From Halorubrum alkaliphilum (GTDB lineage Archaea; Halobacteriota; Halobacteria; Halobacteriales; Haloferacaceae): a stretch of DNA of 49,989 bases. The notes beneath the pieces were generated by a model that saw only the letters and a program-made list of their open reading frames with translations, was not told the DNA's origin and did no database searches. Below are positions 15,858 to 23,692 of this stretch, in pieces. The position numbers and the translations under genes were made by a program. Location of the stretch: positions 1 to 49,989 of the forward strand of contig NZ_JAGGKQ010000020.1 of NCBI RefSeq assembly GCF_017873815.1. Reading direction: 5' to 3'. Position 1 is the stretch's first letter; the number at the start of each line of letters is the position of its first letter.

Positions 15858-16202
15858 TCAGTTGACGTGTTCCTCGACGGCGGTCCGGAGCGTCTCCTCG
15901 GTCTGTGCGCCGACCATGCGGTTCGCGAGCTCGCCACCCGCGAACACGAGCAAGGTCGGGATCCCCTGAACGCCGTACTCCGAGGCCAGCGCCTGGAAGC
16001 GGTCGACGTCGACTTTCAGGACGGCCGCACCGGTCTCGTCCGCGACGGCCGCAATCGCGGGCTCCATCATCTGACACGGTCCACACCAGTCCGCATAGAA
16101 GTCGACGAGCACAACGTCGTAGTCGGCGACGTGGTCGTCGAACGCCGCGGCGTCGTCGAGGGCGATCGGGTCGGTCGGAACGGGTTCGGTTGTCTGCGTC
16201 AT
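15858..16202 (-). CDS. trx: Thioredoxin
   Basis: A 114-residue thioredoxin with the active site FYADWCGPCQMM (Cys at about 41 and 44) and the cis-proline segment GIPTLLVF. The N-terminus is short and acidic, with no signal peptide, so the protein is cytoplasmic. It should reduce protein disulfides. The codon before the chosen ATG is a GTG, which could also be used. A TTATCAC TATA-like element lies about 28 bases upstream. The PLP-enzyme gene follows 41 bases downstream. Confidence 0.93.
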   Translation of the reverse strand: MTQTTEPVPTDPIALDDAAAFDDHVADYDVVLVDFYADWCGPCQMMEPAIAAVADETGAAVLKVDVDRFQALASEYGVQGIPTLLVFAGGELANRMVGAQTEETLRTAVEEHVN

Positions 16203-16499
16203 CACCCGTACGTACGCCCCCGACCGTGATAACGGTTTTGGATATTCTACACAATACTAACTCGCAGCTCGGATGGTACCGAGAGACGGTGCCGCTCCCC
16301 TTACGCCGGGACACCGCGGGCCCGATACACCGCGAGCGCGCCGTGATAGGGGACGATACCGATCGGTAGGTCGGGCGATCTCGGTGTCGAACACGGATCA
16401 GCAAACCAGTGAAACCGCCACACTATCCGTCCGGTATCGTTCCACGTGTGTGAGAATCGTGGTGTATTCATTAGTAGGTGCCACCCCTATCGGACGCGT
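16203..16499. other. Intergenic region without a supported gene
   Basis: Only Arg-rich, non-conserved frames occur here. The left edge holds the thioredoxin promoter (about 16226-16234) and the right edge the upstream region of the small membrane protein gene. I see no RNA structure as ordered as that at 16818-17135. Confidence 0.4.
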
Positions 16500-16724
16500 A
16501 TGAGCCATCAGTCCGACCCCTCACGGAAGCGTCTCGACGCGACGTTCAAGGCGTTCGGCGCGGTCGCGATCCTCATCGCCGTTCTGCTTTCGGTCGCCGT
16601 GATCGCGCTTACCGATCCGCTCGGCGGGTACGTGACGTCGACCCCGGCGGCTGCCGGGACCCTCGTGTTCGGCGGACTCCTCGTCGCGGTCGGCTACGCG
16701 GCGTACACGCTCCGTCGAGAGTGA
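16500..16724 (+). CDS. Small two-helix membrane protein of unknown function
   Basis: A 74-residue protein with a basic, hydrophilic N-terminus (about 1-17), two hydrophobic helices (about 18-38 and 48-69) joined by a DPLGGYVTSTP loop, and a short positively charged C-terminus (TLRRE). It matches the common haloarchaeal two-helix membrane proteins of no known role. The ATG at 16500 was chosen because the frame's upstream extension is Arg-rich. It lies just before the second copy of the structured RNA candidate. Confidence 0.7.
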   Translation: MSHQSDPSRKRLDATFKAFGAVAILIAVLLSVAVIALTDPLGGYVTSTPAAAGTLVFGGLLVAVGYAAYTLRRE

Positions 16725-16817
16725 GCGATATCGAGAGTAAGTCGCTCACATCGGCAGCGACGTGATCGTATTTAAATGGACTGTGAGCAGCTGCGACGAC
16801 CATATATAAATGGACAA

Positions 16818-17135
16818 TGCGGTGGCGCGCCCCGGTGAGCGGCTCGGAGAGCCGCGAACCGCGAGGGACCGAAGGTCCCTCTGGAAGCCCGGAACGGCGC
16901 TTTAAGTGCCGTTCCGGCGAGGCTGGGGAGGCGTGAGGTGCGGTTGCGGTACGGGGTGGGACTCAAAGGGCAGCCTGCTCCGGGACGACGGGCGTTCACG
17001 AGAGCGGCGCTCTCGTGAGCCGATCAGAACGCGGCGCGTTCTGATGACGACGCAAGCACTCAAAACGGCGAGCATAGTGAGCCCTTTTGAGCGCGCAGCG
17101 AGCCCCTCGACCGGAGCAGGCCGGGGCTTTAGAGG
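16818..17135 (+). ncRNA. Candidate structured non-coding RNA, copy 2 (extended form)
   Basis: This copy has the same order as 7268-7501: TATA box (16803-16810), seven bases, the identical 13-base box (16818-16830), eight bases, a hairpin GCGGCTC-GGA-GAGCCGC (16839-16855), an additional hairpin AGGGACC-GAA-GGTCCCT (16864-16880), a long stem CCGGAACGGC/GCCGTTCCGG (16889-16917), then CGAGGCTGGGGAGGCGTG (16918-16935) and GCGGTTGCGGTACGGGGTGG with ACTCAAAGGGCAG. Where copy 1 has one hairpin, this copy has an 11-bp stem, GCCTGCTCCGG (16973-16983) with its complement (17111-17121). That stem encloses three hairpins (16996-17018, 17023-17045, 17059-17091) and a GACGCAAGCAC single strand. It ends with a GGGGCTTTAGAGG block. 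Stem bases differ from copy 1 but pair. There is no coding potential in the 675-base gap. Confidence 0.6.
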
Positions 17136-17162
17136 CCTCGACCGTCGATTCGTCGCCAACCG

Positions 17163-17377
17163 TTTATAAACGAGCAGCTGGAGATGTGGAAGCGGTCACC
17201 ACAGCACTACCTACTTATAAACCGCCGCCAGCAACCTCACTTGTCCACTTATAAACACTCACTCTAACGTATTGCGAGACCCACTCCCGAGGTCGATCGG
17301 GAGGCGGTTCGTGTCGCACGGAGCAGTCAGCGGGTCGGAAACGAAAACGCGCAGGACAGTCACGTGCGTTTATAAGC
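17163..17377 (+). promoter_or_regulatory. Array of TTATAA promoter-like motifs upstream of moxR
   Basis: TTTATAAA (17163-17170), TTATAA (17215-17220), TTATAA (17249-17254) and TTTATAAGC (17369-17377) occur in 215 bases. The last lies 23-31 bases before the moxR ATG and is the likely moxR TATA box. The others are at non-periodic spacings with no gene at the expected distance. Confidence 0.5.
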
Positions 17378-17399
17378 CTCCGCGCCCGTCAGATCGGGT

Positions 17400-18362
17400 A
17401 TGTCGATCCCCGACGCATCGGCGACGGCGGGTTCCGTCGTCGACGAGGTGCTCTCCGCCGTCGTCGCCGATCGCCGCGTGCTCGAAGAGGTCACCGCCGG
17501 GCTGCTCTCCCGTGGTCACGTCCTGTTGGAGGACGTCCCCGGAACCGGGAAGACGCTGACCGCGCGGTCGTTCGCGGTCGCGCTCGGCTTGGAGTTCTCG
17601 CGGGTCCAGTTCACCCCGGATCTCATGCCCGCCGACGTCACCGGCTCGTACGTCTTCGACGAGGACGCCGGCGACTTCCGGTTCACGCCCGGGCCGATCT
17701 TCGCGAACGTCGTGCTCGCCGACGAGATCAACCGTGCCCCGCCGAAGACCCAGTCTGCCCTCCTCGAAGCGATGGAGGAGGGACAGGTCACCGTCGACGG
17801 CGAGACCCACGAGCTGCCGGAGCCGTTCTGCGTGATAGCCACGCAGAACCCGGTCGAACAGGAGGGCACCTTCGAGCTACCGGAGGCCCAACGCGACCGG
17901 TTCATGGTCAAGACCTCGCTCGGCTACCCCGACGAGGCGGGCACCCGAGAGCTCATCGACCGGCGCGCCGACCGCGACACGCCCGCTCCGACCGTCGAAC
18001 CGGTCGTGGACCGGGGGGCCGTCCGCGAGCTTCAGCGCGTCCCCGAGTCGGTGACCGTGGAGGGACCGGTTCGCGAGTATATCGGGGCCGTCTGCCGCAC
18101 GACCCGCGAGGACGGCCGCGTCGACGTCGGCGTCTCCCCACGGGGCGTCCAGCGGCTGTTCGAGGTCGCCCGCGCGGAGGCGGTGCTCGACGGTCGCGAG
18201 TACGTCGTTCCCGACGACGTAAAGCGGATCGCCGTCCCCGCGCTCGCTCATCGGCTCGTGCTCACCCCGGAAGCGGGCGTGCGCGGCGTCTCCCGCCGCG
18301 ACGTGATCCGCGATACCCTCGATGCCGTCGAGGTGCCCGCGATGGAGCCGCCGGCGGGGTAG
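17400..18362 (+). CDS. moxR: MoxR-type AAA+ ATPase
   Basis: A 320-residue MoxR ATPase. Walker A is EDVPGTGKT (Lys51), Walker B lies in VLADEINRAPPKTQSALLEAMEEGQV (about 103-128), sensor 1 is VIATQNPVEQEGTFELPEAQ, and the C-terminal lid has SPRGVQRL. MoxR proteins act as chaperone-like ATPases, usually with DUF58 (VWA-like) membrane proteins. The DUF58 gene here lies in the convergent operon just downstream (18389-24888) rather than behind moxR. TTTATAAGC places the transcript start at or next to the ATG. Confidence 0.93.
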   Translation: MSIPDASATAGSVVDEVLSAVVADRRVLEEVTAGLLSRGHVLLEDVPGTGKTLTARSFAVALGLEFSRVQFTPDLMPADVTGSYVFDEDAGDFRFTPGPIFANVVLADEINRAPPKTQSALLEAMEEGQVTVDGETHELPEPFCVIATQNPVEQEGTFELPEAQRDRFMVKTSLGYPDEAGTRELIDRRADRDTPAPTVEPVVDRGAVRELQRVPESVTVEGPVREYIGAVCRTTREDGRVDVGVSPRGVQRLFEVARAEAVLDGREYVVPDDVKRIAVPALAHRLVLTPEAGVRGVSRRDVIRDTLDAVEVPAMEPPAG

Positions 18363-18388
18363 CGCTCGCGGCGACACAGAGCCGCAGG

Positions 18389-19822
18389 TCACTCGAACAG
18401 CAGCCACGCCGCGGCTCCGGTCGCGACGAGTCCGCCGACGACGCCGACCGTCGAGGGGACGGACAGCGTCGGCGAGAGGGCGGTGGCGAGCGCGAGTCCG
18501 ACCGTCGCGAGGACGACGCCGACGCCCGCGACCGCCGCCGTCCACGTGAACCGGACGAGTTGGACGTCGCGGGCGACCGCCTCGCGACCCACGTCGCCGG
18601 CGACGTCGCTCCCATAGACGCCGGCTCGATACGCGAACAGCCCGGCACCGATCGCACAGAAGGCCGCGAGCGCACCGCCGGAGACGACCGCTCCGGTCTC
18701 GCCCCCGAGATCGACGGTGGCCCCGAGGACGACGCCGCCGAGACCGGACCCGAGGCCGACGGCGGTTCCGGCGGTCCGACCGGCCTCCTCGCCGATGACG
18801 CCCGCGTACGGGCGGGCCACGAGGCCGACCGTAACGGAGAGGAGGGCGGTCACGAGCAGCCCCGCAGTAACGAGGTCGGCCGCCACCGTTCCGGGGACGA
18901 GCCGCGAACCGACGACCGCGAGGACCGTCGTGCCGACGCCGACGCCGACGAGCGTCGGCACCGCGACGTTTCCGTCGGACCCGTTCGGGCCGCCGCCCCG
19001 TGACCCGAGCCAGACGAGCCGAACGAAGAGCCAACAGGCGAGCGCGACCGTTGCGAGGGCGGTCGTCGTCGCGAGGGTGCCCCGAAGGAGTCCGCTCGTC
19101 GAGACTGCGTCGACGATCCACCCGATCCGCGGGACCAGCGACCCAACGAGTGTGGCGACCACGAGGCCGGCGACGGCGGCGGCGGCGACCACCGCGATCA
19201 GGCGGACCAGTCCCGTTCGCAGTGCGACTGCCCCCTCCCGACGGTGCGGGAGCGTGAACGCCGCGATCGGAACCGCGCGGAGCGCGAGCGCGACCGCCGA
19301 GGCGGCGACGACGATCCCGACGACTGGACCGGTAAGTCCGGTCGTCTCGACGGACCACGCCGGATCGAGCGCCGCCGGAACCGCGACGCGGACGCCGCCA
19401 GCGGCCGAAACGACGGGAAAGAGCACGGCGACGATGCCGAGCGCGACCCCGGAGACGATCCCCGCGTTGCCCGTCCGTCGAAAGGCGGTCGGGGATAGAC
19501 CGCCGGTGAACGCGCTCGCCAGCCCGACGCCGACGAGGGCCGCCGCAGGCGCTAACGCCGCGGCCCACCCGCCCACGTCGGCCGTGACTCCCACGCCGAC
19601 AACGATCCCGGCGAACGCGATCGGAAGCAACGCCGCGCCGACCGCAACGCGACCGTGACCGCCGGCGAAGAACCGACACGCGACCCCGGCGATGACGCCC
19701 GCAAGGGCGGCCATCCCGATCGCTGGTTCGGCCGTCGAGAGGGCGGCAGTACCGGCGAGTCCGGCCGTCACGATCGCCCACACGGTTGCGCTCGGTAGTC
19801 GGGACCGATCGGGTCCGCTCAT
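18389..19822 (-). CDS. DUF7519-like polytopic membrane protein, last gene of the MoxR-associated operon
   Basis: A 477-residue protein with about a dozen hydrophobic segments rich in Ala, Gly and Val and short polar loops. It has no signal peptide and no recognisable catalytic motif. Its position after DUF58 in a MoxR-associated cluster fits the haloarchaeal DUF7519 family as I recall it. The ATG overlaps the stop of the DUF58 gene by four bases (ATGA), so translation is probably coupled. It converges with moxR, with a 26-base gap. The function is unknown; it may be a membrane partner of the DUF58/MoxR pair. Confidence 0.75.
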   Translation of the reverse strand: MSGPDRSRLPSATVWAIVTAGLAGTAALSTAEPAIGMAALAGVIAGVACRFFAGGHGRVAVGAALLPIAFAGIVVGVGVTADVGGWAAALAPAAALVGVGLASAFTGGLSPTAFRRTGNAGIVSGVALGIVAVLFPVVSAAGGVRVAVPAALDPAWSVETTGLTGPVVGIVVAASAVALALRAVPIAAFTLPHRREGAVALRTGLVRLIAVVAAAAVAGLVVATLVGSLVPRIGWIVDAVSTSGLLRGTLATTTALATVALACWLFVRLVWLGSRGGGPNGSDGNVAVPTLVGVGVGTTVLAVVGSRLVPGTVAADLVTAGLLVTALLSVTVGLVARPYAGVIGEEAGRTAGTAVGLGSGLGGVVLGATVDLGGETGAVVSGGALAAFCAIGAGLFAYRAGVYGSDVAGDVGREAVARDVQLVRFTWTAAVAGVGVVLATVGLALATALSPTLSVPSTVGVVGGLVATGAAAWLLFE

Positions 19823-21180
19823 CGCGTTCGACCCTCCCCGACCGCCTCGCGTACCACCAGTTCGAGGGACCGATCGGGATCCCAGTCGACGACGCGTGCG
19901 CCCGACTCCCGGGCACGAGCGAGCCGGTTGTCCCGGGCGATCGACCCGATCCGCGCGGCGTCGTCAGTCCCTCCCGAGAGCACGTCGGGGGAGACGACGC
20001 GGACGGCGTGGTTCCCCGCCCGCAGTCGCTCCGGGAGGGTATCGAGTCCGTCGTCGACGAACGACGAGAACAGGTAGACGTGCGCCTCGCCCGGCAGCGC
20101 GGCGGCGAGGACCTCCGCGGGGGAGCCGTGACGCGACCGAGCGATCGACCCCTCGGGCCGGTCCCCTTCCCCGGCGGCCGACAGGAGGGTTCGAGTCCGC
20201 TCCCGGGTCGTCGCGTCCGTTCCGGGGTCGACCGACAACGCCCCACGCTCGTACAGACAGACGACCCCGGACGGGTGACCCGCATCCATGAGCGTCAGCG
20301 CGGTCCGCTCGGCGGCGTCGACTGACAGGGCGGCGGCCGGGAGCGAGGACCCGGCTGGCGTCCGTCGCTCGCTCTCCCGAACGTCGACGACACAGACGAC
20401 GGTGGTCGACCGCTCCGCACGGTACTCGACCGTCGAGAGCTCGCGGGTCCGCGCGTAGCGACGCCAGTCGATGGACCGTACCGGGTCGCCGGATTCGTAC
20501 TCCCGTACGGAGTGGAACTCGACCCCGCTTCCGTCCTCGTCCGCCGGGACGTCGCCCGCACGATCGTTCGTACCGTCGCCGAGCGGGACGTCGTCGACCG
20601 CCGGCGCACACCGGATCGTCACGTCGTCGTCGACCGCCGGCGTCCACGTCCGGCGCGCGCTCCCGTCGAGGCTCCGGACCCGAAGGACGGGGTCGGCGAA
20701 CCCGTGGGTCCCGCGACGCAGTTCCAGTTCGTACTCGACGGTCGCCGACTCGCCGGGATCGAGACGGGTCGCCGTCCGGGGGGTGCCGGCGACCACCGGG
20801 AGGTCAGCCGGGACGCCGTCGGCGACGCGGAGGTCGACGAGCGGACCGTCCCCGACGTTGTGGACCGTCGTGCGGACCGTCACTGCGTCGCCGGGGTCGC
20901 CCGAGACGGTCGATCCGTCGGCGGACACGTCGTCGTTCTCGCCGCCGACACGGCGGGTGAACCGGACGGATCGGTCAGGAGTCACGTCGCTGCCGCCGGC
21001 CGCGACGAACGCGAGCGGCACCAGCGCGGCCACGACGAGCGTCGGGCTCCCGACCACCACTCCGGCACCGACCAATGCGAGCGCGAGCGCGCCGTACAGC
21101 TCGCGCGCTCCGAACCGCTCGACCTCGTCGCGACCGGCGCCGTCCTCCCGACCGATCGCCGCCGGATCGGCGCTCGTCAC
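19819..21180 (-). CDS. DUF58 domain membrane protein (MoxR partner)
   Basis: A 453-residue protein starting VTSADPAAIGRED. Two adjacent hydrophobic helices (about 28-62) are followed by a beta-rich extracytoplasmic-like domain (about 80-210) and the DUF58 signature FHSVREYESGDPVRSIDWRRYARTREL (about 241-267). It ends with a VWA-like domain (VVCVVDVRES, about 280-440). In the MoxR/DUF58 system these proteins are thought to be client-handling partners of the ATPase. The frame extends further upstream in an Arg-rich manner. The GTG at 21180 overlaps the previous gene's stop by four bases, as everywhere in this operon, and gives the expected length. Confidence 0.85.
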   Translation of the reverse strand: MTSADPAAIGREDGAGRDEVERFGARELYGALALALVGAGVVVGSPTLVVAALVPLAFVAAGGSDVTPDRSVRFTRRVGGENDDVSADGSTVSGDPGDAVTVRTTVHNVGDGPLVDLRVADGVPADLPVVAGTPRTATRLDPGESATVEYELELRRGTHGFADPVLRVRSLDGSARRTWTPAVDDDVTIRCAPAVDDVPLGDGTNDRAGDVPADEDGSGVEFHSVREYESGDPVRSIDWRRYARTRELSTVEYRAERSTTVVCVVDVRESERRTPAGSSLPAAALSVDAAERTALTLMDAGHPSGVVCLYERGALSVDPGTDATTRERTRTLLSAAGEGDRPEGSIARSRHGSPAEVLAAALPGEAHVYLFSSFVDDGLDTLPERLRAGNHAVRVVSPDVLSGGTDDAARIGSIARDNRLARARESGARVVDWDPDRSLELVVREAVGEGRTR

Positions 21181-21893
21181 GGCGTCACCTCCTCGGTCGA
21201 GGTCGCGGGATCGAGCGACTCGATCGCCGCGACCGTACGGCGGACGCGCCGACGATACGCGCTTCCGGGGTCGATCGCGGTCCGGACGCGCTCGGTGAGG
21301 GGGAGCCTCGACTCCTCGGCGAGGAACGCCGCGGCGACCGGATCGTCCGTCCACGTTCCGGTTCTGACTGCCTCGCGCGCGGCCGACGGAGAGCGCCCGT
21401 GCCGGGTTCGGACGGCGCGAACCGCTCCCTCGGTGAGTTCCGTCCGGATCGTGCGAGCCGCGCTCGTCGGCCGACACTGATACCGGGCGTCGATCGCGGT
21501 GGAGAGCCGGCGTTCCGTGCCCGGTCCGACCGGGTTACCGGTCGCCGGTCCGTCGTCGACGGCCGCCTCCAGCGGCGACTCGGAACCCTGCGACCGAAAA
21601 CGGGCCGCCATCCAGGCCGCGTACAGCGCCAGGACGACGCCGACCAGCGGCAGGAAGACCGCGAACCCGTACAACAGGGACGTGAGCGCGCCGCCCGAGG
21701 TCCGGAGAAACCCGCCGAAGAGGACGGAGAGGACCGCTAATGCGGAGCCGACGGCGACGACGCCGAGCGAGAGGCGTCGAACATCGAGCGCTCGTAGCCG
21801 GGACCAGAGCACTCCGAGCCACTCGACCGCCCACCGACCGAGATCCAACAGCCGGCCGCCGATCAGTTCGAGGAGACGGAGTCGGAGGCTCAT
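21177..21893 (-). CDS. DUF7269-like membrane protein in MoxR-associated operon
   Basis: A 238-residue protein with an amphipathic basic N-terminus, two hydrophobic helices (about 43-63 and 70-98) and a soluble C-terminal half rich in Arg and Glu (about 100-238). It lies between DUF4129 and DUF58 with four-base overlaps on both sides. Gene order suggests the haloarchaeal DUF7269 family; I cannot confirm that from sequence alone. It is probably part of a membrane complex with its neighbours. Confidence 0.7.
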   Translation of the reverse strand: MSLRLRLLELIGGRLLDLGRWAVEWLGVLWSRLRALDVRRLSLGVVAVGSALAVLSVLFGGFLRTSGGALTSLLYGFAVFLPLVGVVLALYAAWMAARFRSQGSESPLEAAVDDGPATGNPVGPGTERRLSTAIDARYQCRPTSAARTIRTELTEGAVRAVRTRHGRSPSAAREAVRTGTWTDDPVAAAFLAEESRLPLTERVRTAIDPGSAYRRRVRRTVAAIESLDPATSTEEVTP

Positions 21894-23692
21894 AGGCTTC
21901 CTCCGGTGTCGTCGGCGGCGTCGGTTTGCTTCCCGTCGGTTCCGTCGTCGCCGTCGGTATGCCCCATGGTGGTCCCGTGATCGGAGTCCGGGTCGTGATC
22001 GGAGTCCGGATCGTGATCGAGAAGGCCGGCCGCGGTGTCCCGTGCCTGCGCGGCCCGATCGGGCGTCGGATCTCGACCGCCGTACTCGGCGTCACGGAGC
22101 GTCGACAGGAGGTCGTCGACGGCAGCCGAGGGGTATCCGATATCGACCGCGCGTCGGGCGACCTCGCCCGGCGTGTGCGTCTCCCGTCGCCGGATCCCGA
22201 CCCGGTCACAGAACGCGTGCCAAGCCTCCCGGACGGTTCGCCGCGGGGATGCCGGACCCAGTGGCTCGTCGGCGATGTCGACTCCGGCCGACCCGTCGAC
22301 GTCGTCGTCCTCATCGTCCGATTCGCCGGGGTCACGGCGGAGGGTATCGATCCCGGAGCGAACGATCGAGCCGACGCTCCCGCCCGTCGAGCGCGTCGCC
22401 GACCCGAGCGAGGGGATCGAGGCGAGTCCGGCGAGGAGACCGCCGAGCGCCGCCCCGATCGATCGGGCGAACGATGGGATCCGGACCGTCGGCCACGAGA
22501 ACTCGGGGACGGAGATGGACGGAACTCGAACGCGGTCGGCGAGGGAGTCGAACAGCGTCGCGAGCGCGACGAAGAGCGCGGCGAACTCGTTGCCCGGTTC
22601 GTGGTCGTATCGGCGGGCGAGCCGGAGGTATCCGACGACCCCGCCGATCACGAGCCCGGGGACGATCACGAGAACCGCGGTCAGCCGGAAATAGAGGTCC
22701 CCGACGGTCGCGGTCGTCGTCTCGCCGCCGGCGGTGGCGACCAGCGTCGCCTCGTCGTCGACGGGGAGCCACAGTCGTGCGGTGCCGGCGTCGTCGGTGG
22801 TCGCGGCGCTCCCCTCGTCGATCGTGGCGGCGTCGTTCCCGTCCATCGCCTCCAGCGCGGCCGCCTCGTCGCCGCCGACCACCGCGACGGTCGCGTTCGG
22901 GACGCCGCCGCCGTCGGCGGTGACCCGGACCGGCGCGAGTGATCCCGGGACGAGCAGCGGCGAGGCGAACGACACCTCCGGGGCCGCGACGTCGACCGTC
23001 TCGACCCCTCTGACCGGGTCGCGCTCGACGGTCACCTCGGTCTCGCCCGCTTCCCGCGGGAGCACCACCGTCGCCCTGCCGTCGGAGCCGGTCGTCGCGA
23101 CGGCCTCGCCGTCGACGGACACGGTCGCGTCCCGGAGCGGCGTCGACCCCACCGCAGCGGAGAGTTCCCGCTCGGTACCGGGCGCGGCGGGACCGTGGAC
23201 CCGGACCGTCGCGTCGGTCTCGACGTGGAACGTCTCGGAGAGATCCCGGTCCGGAACCTCGACGGTCATCGTCCCGGCATGAGGGACGGTGACGCCGTCG
23301 AGCCGACCGAAGGGGGTGGGTTCGCCGGCGGCCGCCCCGTTCACTTCGATCGTCGGCGGATCGAAGTGGGAGATCCCTGACGACGACTCGATCTCGACGG
23401 TCACCTCGCGACCCGGTTCGAGCGCACCGACCACCTCGATCCGGTTGGTCCCGTCCCGGGCGTCGTCGCCATCGGCTCCGCCGTCCCCGTCGGTCATCCC
23501 GTCGCCGGACGCCCCGTCGTCCGCCGTGACCTCCTCGGCGGGAGTCGGCTCCCCGACGACCGCGTCCCACTCGCCCGCCGACTCCCCGCCCGGGGCGTCG
23601 AGTCGAGGGTCCGCGGCCGGAAGTGCGCTCGCGACCGCGAGCAGACAGCCAACACAGGCGAGCACGACCACCAGCCGACGCCGCCGGTTCAC
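21890..23692 (-). CDS. DUF4129 domain secreted/membrane protein
   Basis: A 600-residue protein with an N-terminal signal-like segment (VNRRRRLVVVLACVGCLLAV) and an acidic spacer. A long region of Ig-like or carboxypeptidase-regulatory-like beta repeats follows (about 90-370; for example VRVHGPAAPGT and ATVSVDGEAVATTGSDGRATVVLP), then a hydrophobic helix (about 375-400) and a cytoplasmic tail. The tail ends in a DUF4129 motif (AWHAFCDRVGIRRRETHTPGEVARRA..., about 500-570). It may sense or bind something outside the cell and signal through the DUF4129 tail. The GTG start overlaps the M48 gene's stop by four bases; the longer frame to 24265 is rejected as antisense. Confidence 0.82.
   Translation of the reverse strand: MNRRRRLVVVLACVGCLLAVASALPAADPRLDAPGGESAGEWDAVVGEPTPAEEVTADDGASGDGMTDGDGGADGDDARDGTNRIEVVGALEPGREVTVEIESSSGISHFDPPTIEVNGAAAGEPTPFGRLDGVTVPHAGTMTVEVPDRDLSETFHVETDATVRVHGPAAPGTERELSAAVGSTPLRDATVSVDGEAVATTGSDGRATVVLPREAGETEVTVERDPVRGVETVDVAAPEVSFASPLLVPGSLAPVRVTADGGGVPNATVAVVGGDEAAALEAMDGNDAATIDEGSAATTDDAGTARLWLPVDDEATLVATAGGETTTATVGDLYFRLTAVLVIVPGLVIGGVVGYLRLARRYDHEPGNEFAALFVALATLFDSLADRVRVPSISVPEFSWPTVRIPSFARSIGAALGGLLAGLASIPSLGSATRSTGGSVGSIVRSGIDTLRRDPGESDDEDDDVDGSAGVDIADEPLGPASPRRTVREAWHAFCDRVGIRRRETHTPGEVARRAVDIGYPSAAVDDLLSTLRDAEYGGRDPTPDRAAQARDTAAGLLDHDPDSDHDPDSDHGTTMGHTDGDDGTDGKQTDAADDTGGSL

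Noticed and set aside
16273-16503. Plus-strand frame upstream of the two-helix membrane protein
   Set aside because: Arg-rich, no promoter at a suitable distance, and it overlaps the start of a better gene.
16902-17169. Reading frames on both strands across RNA copy 2
   Set aside because: Composition unlike haloarchaeal proteins, and no preservation of a frame between the two RNA copies.
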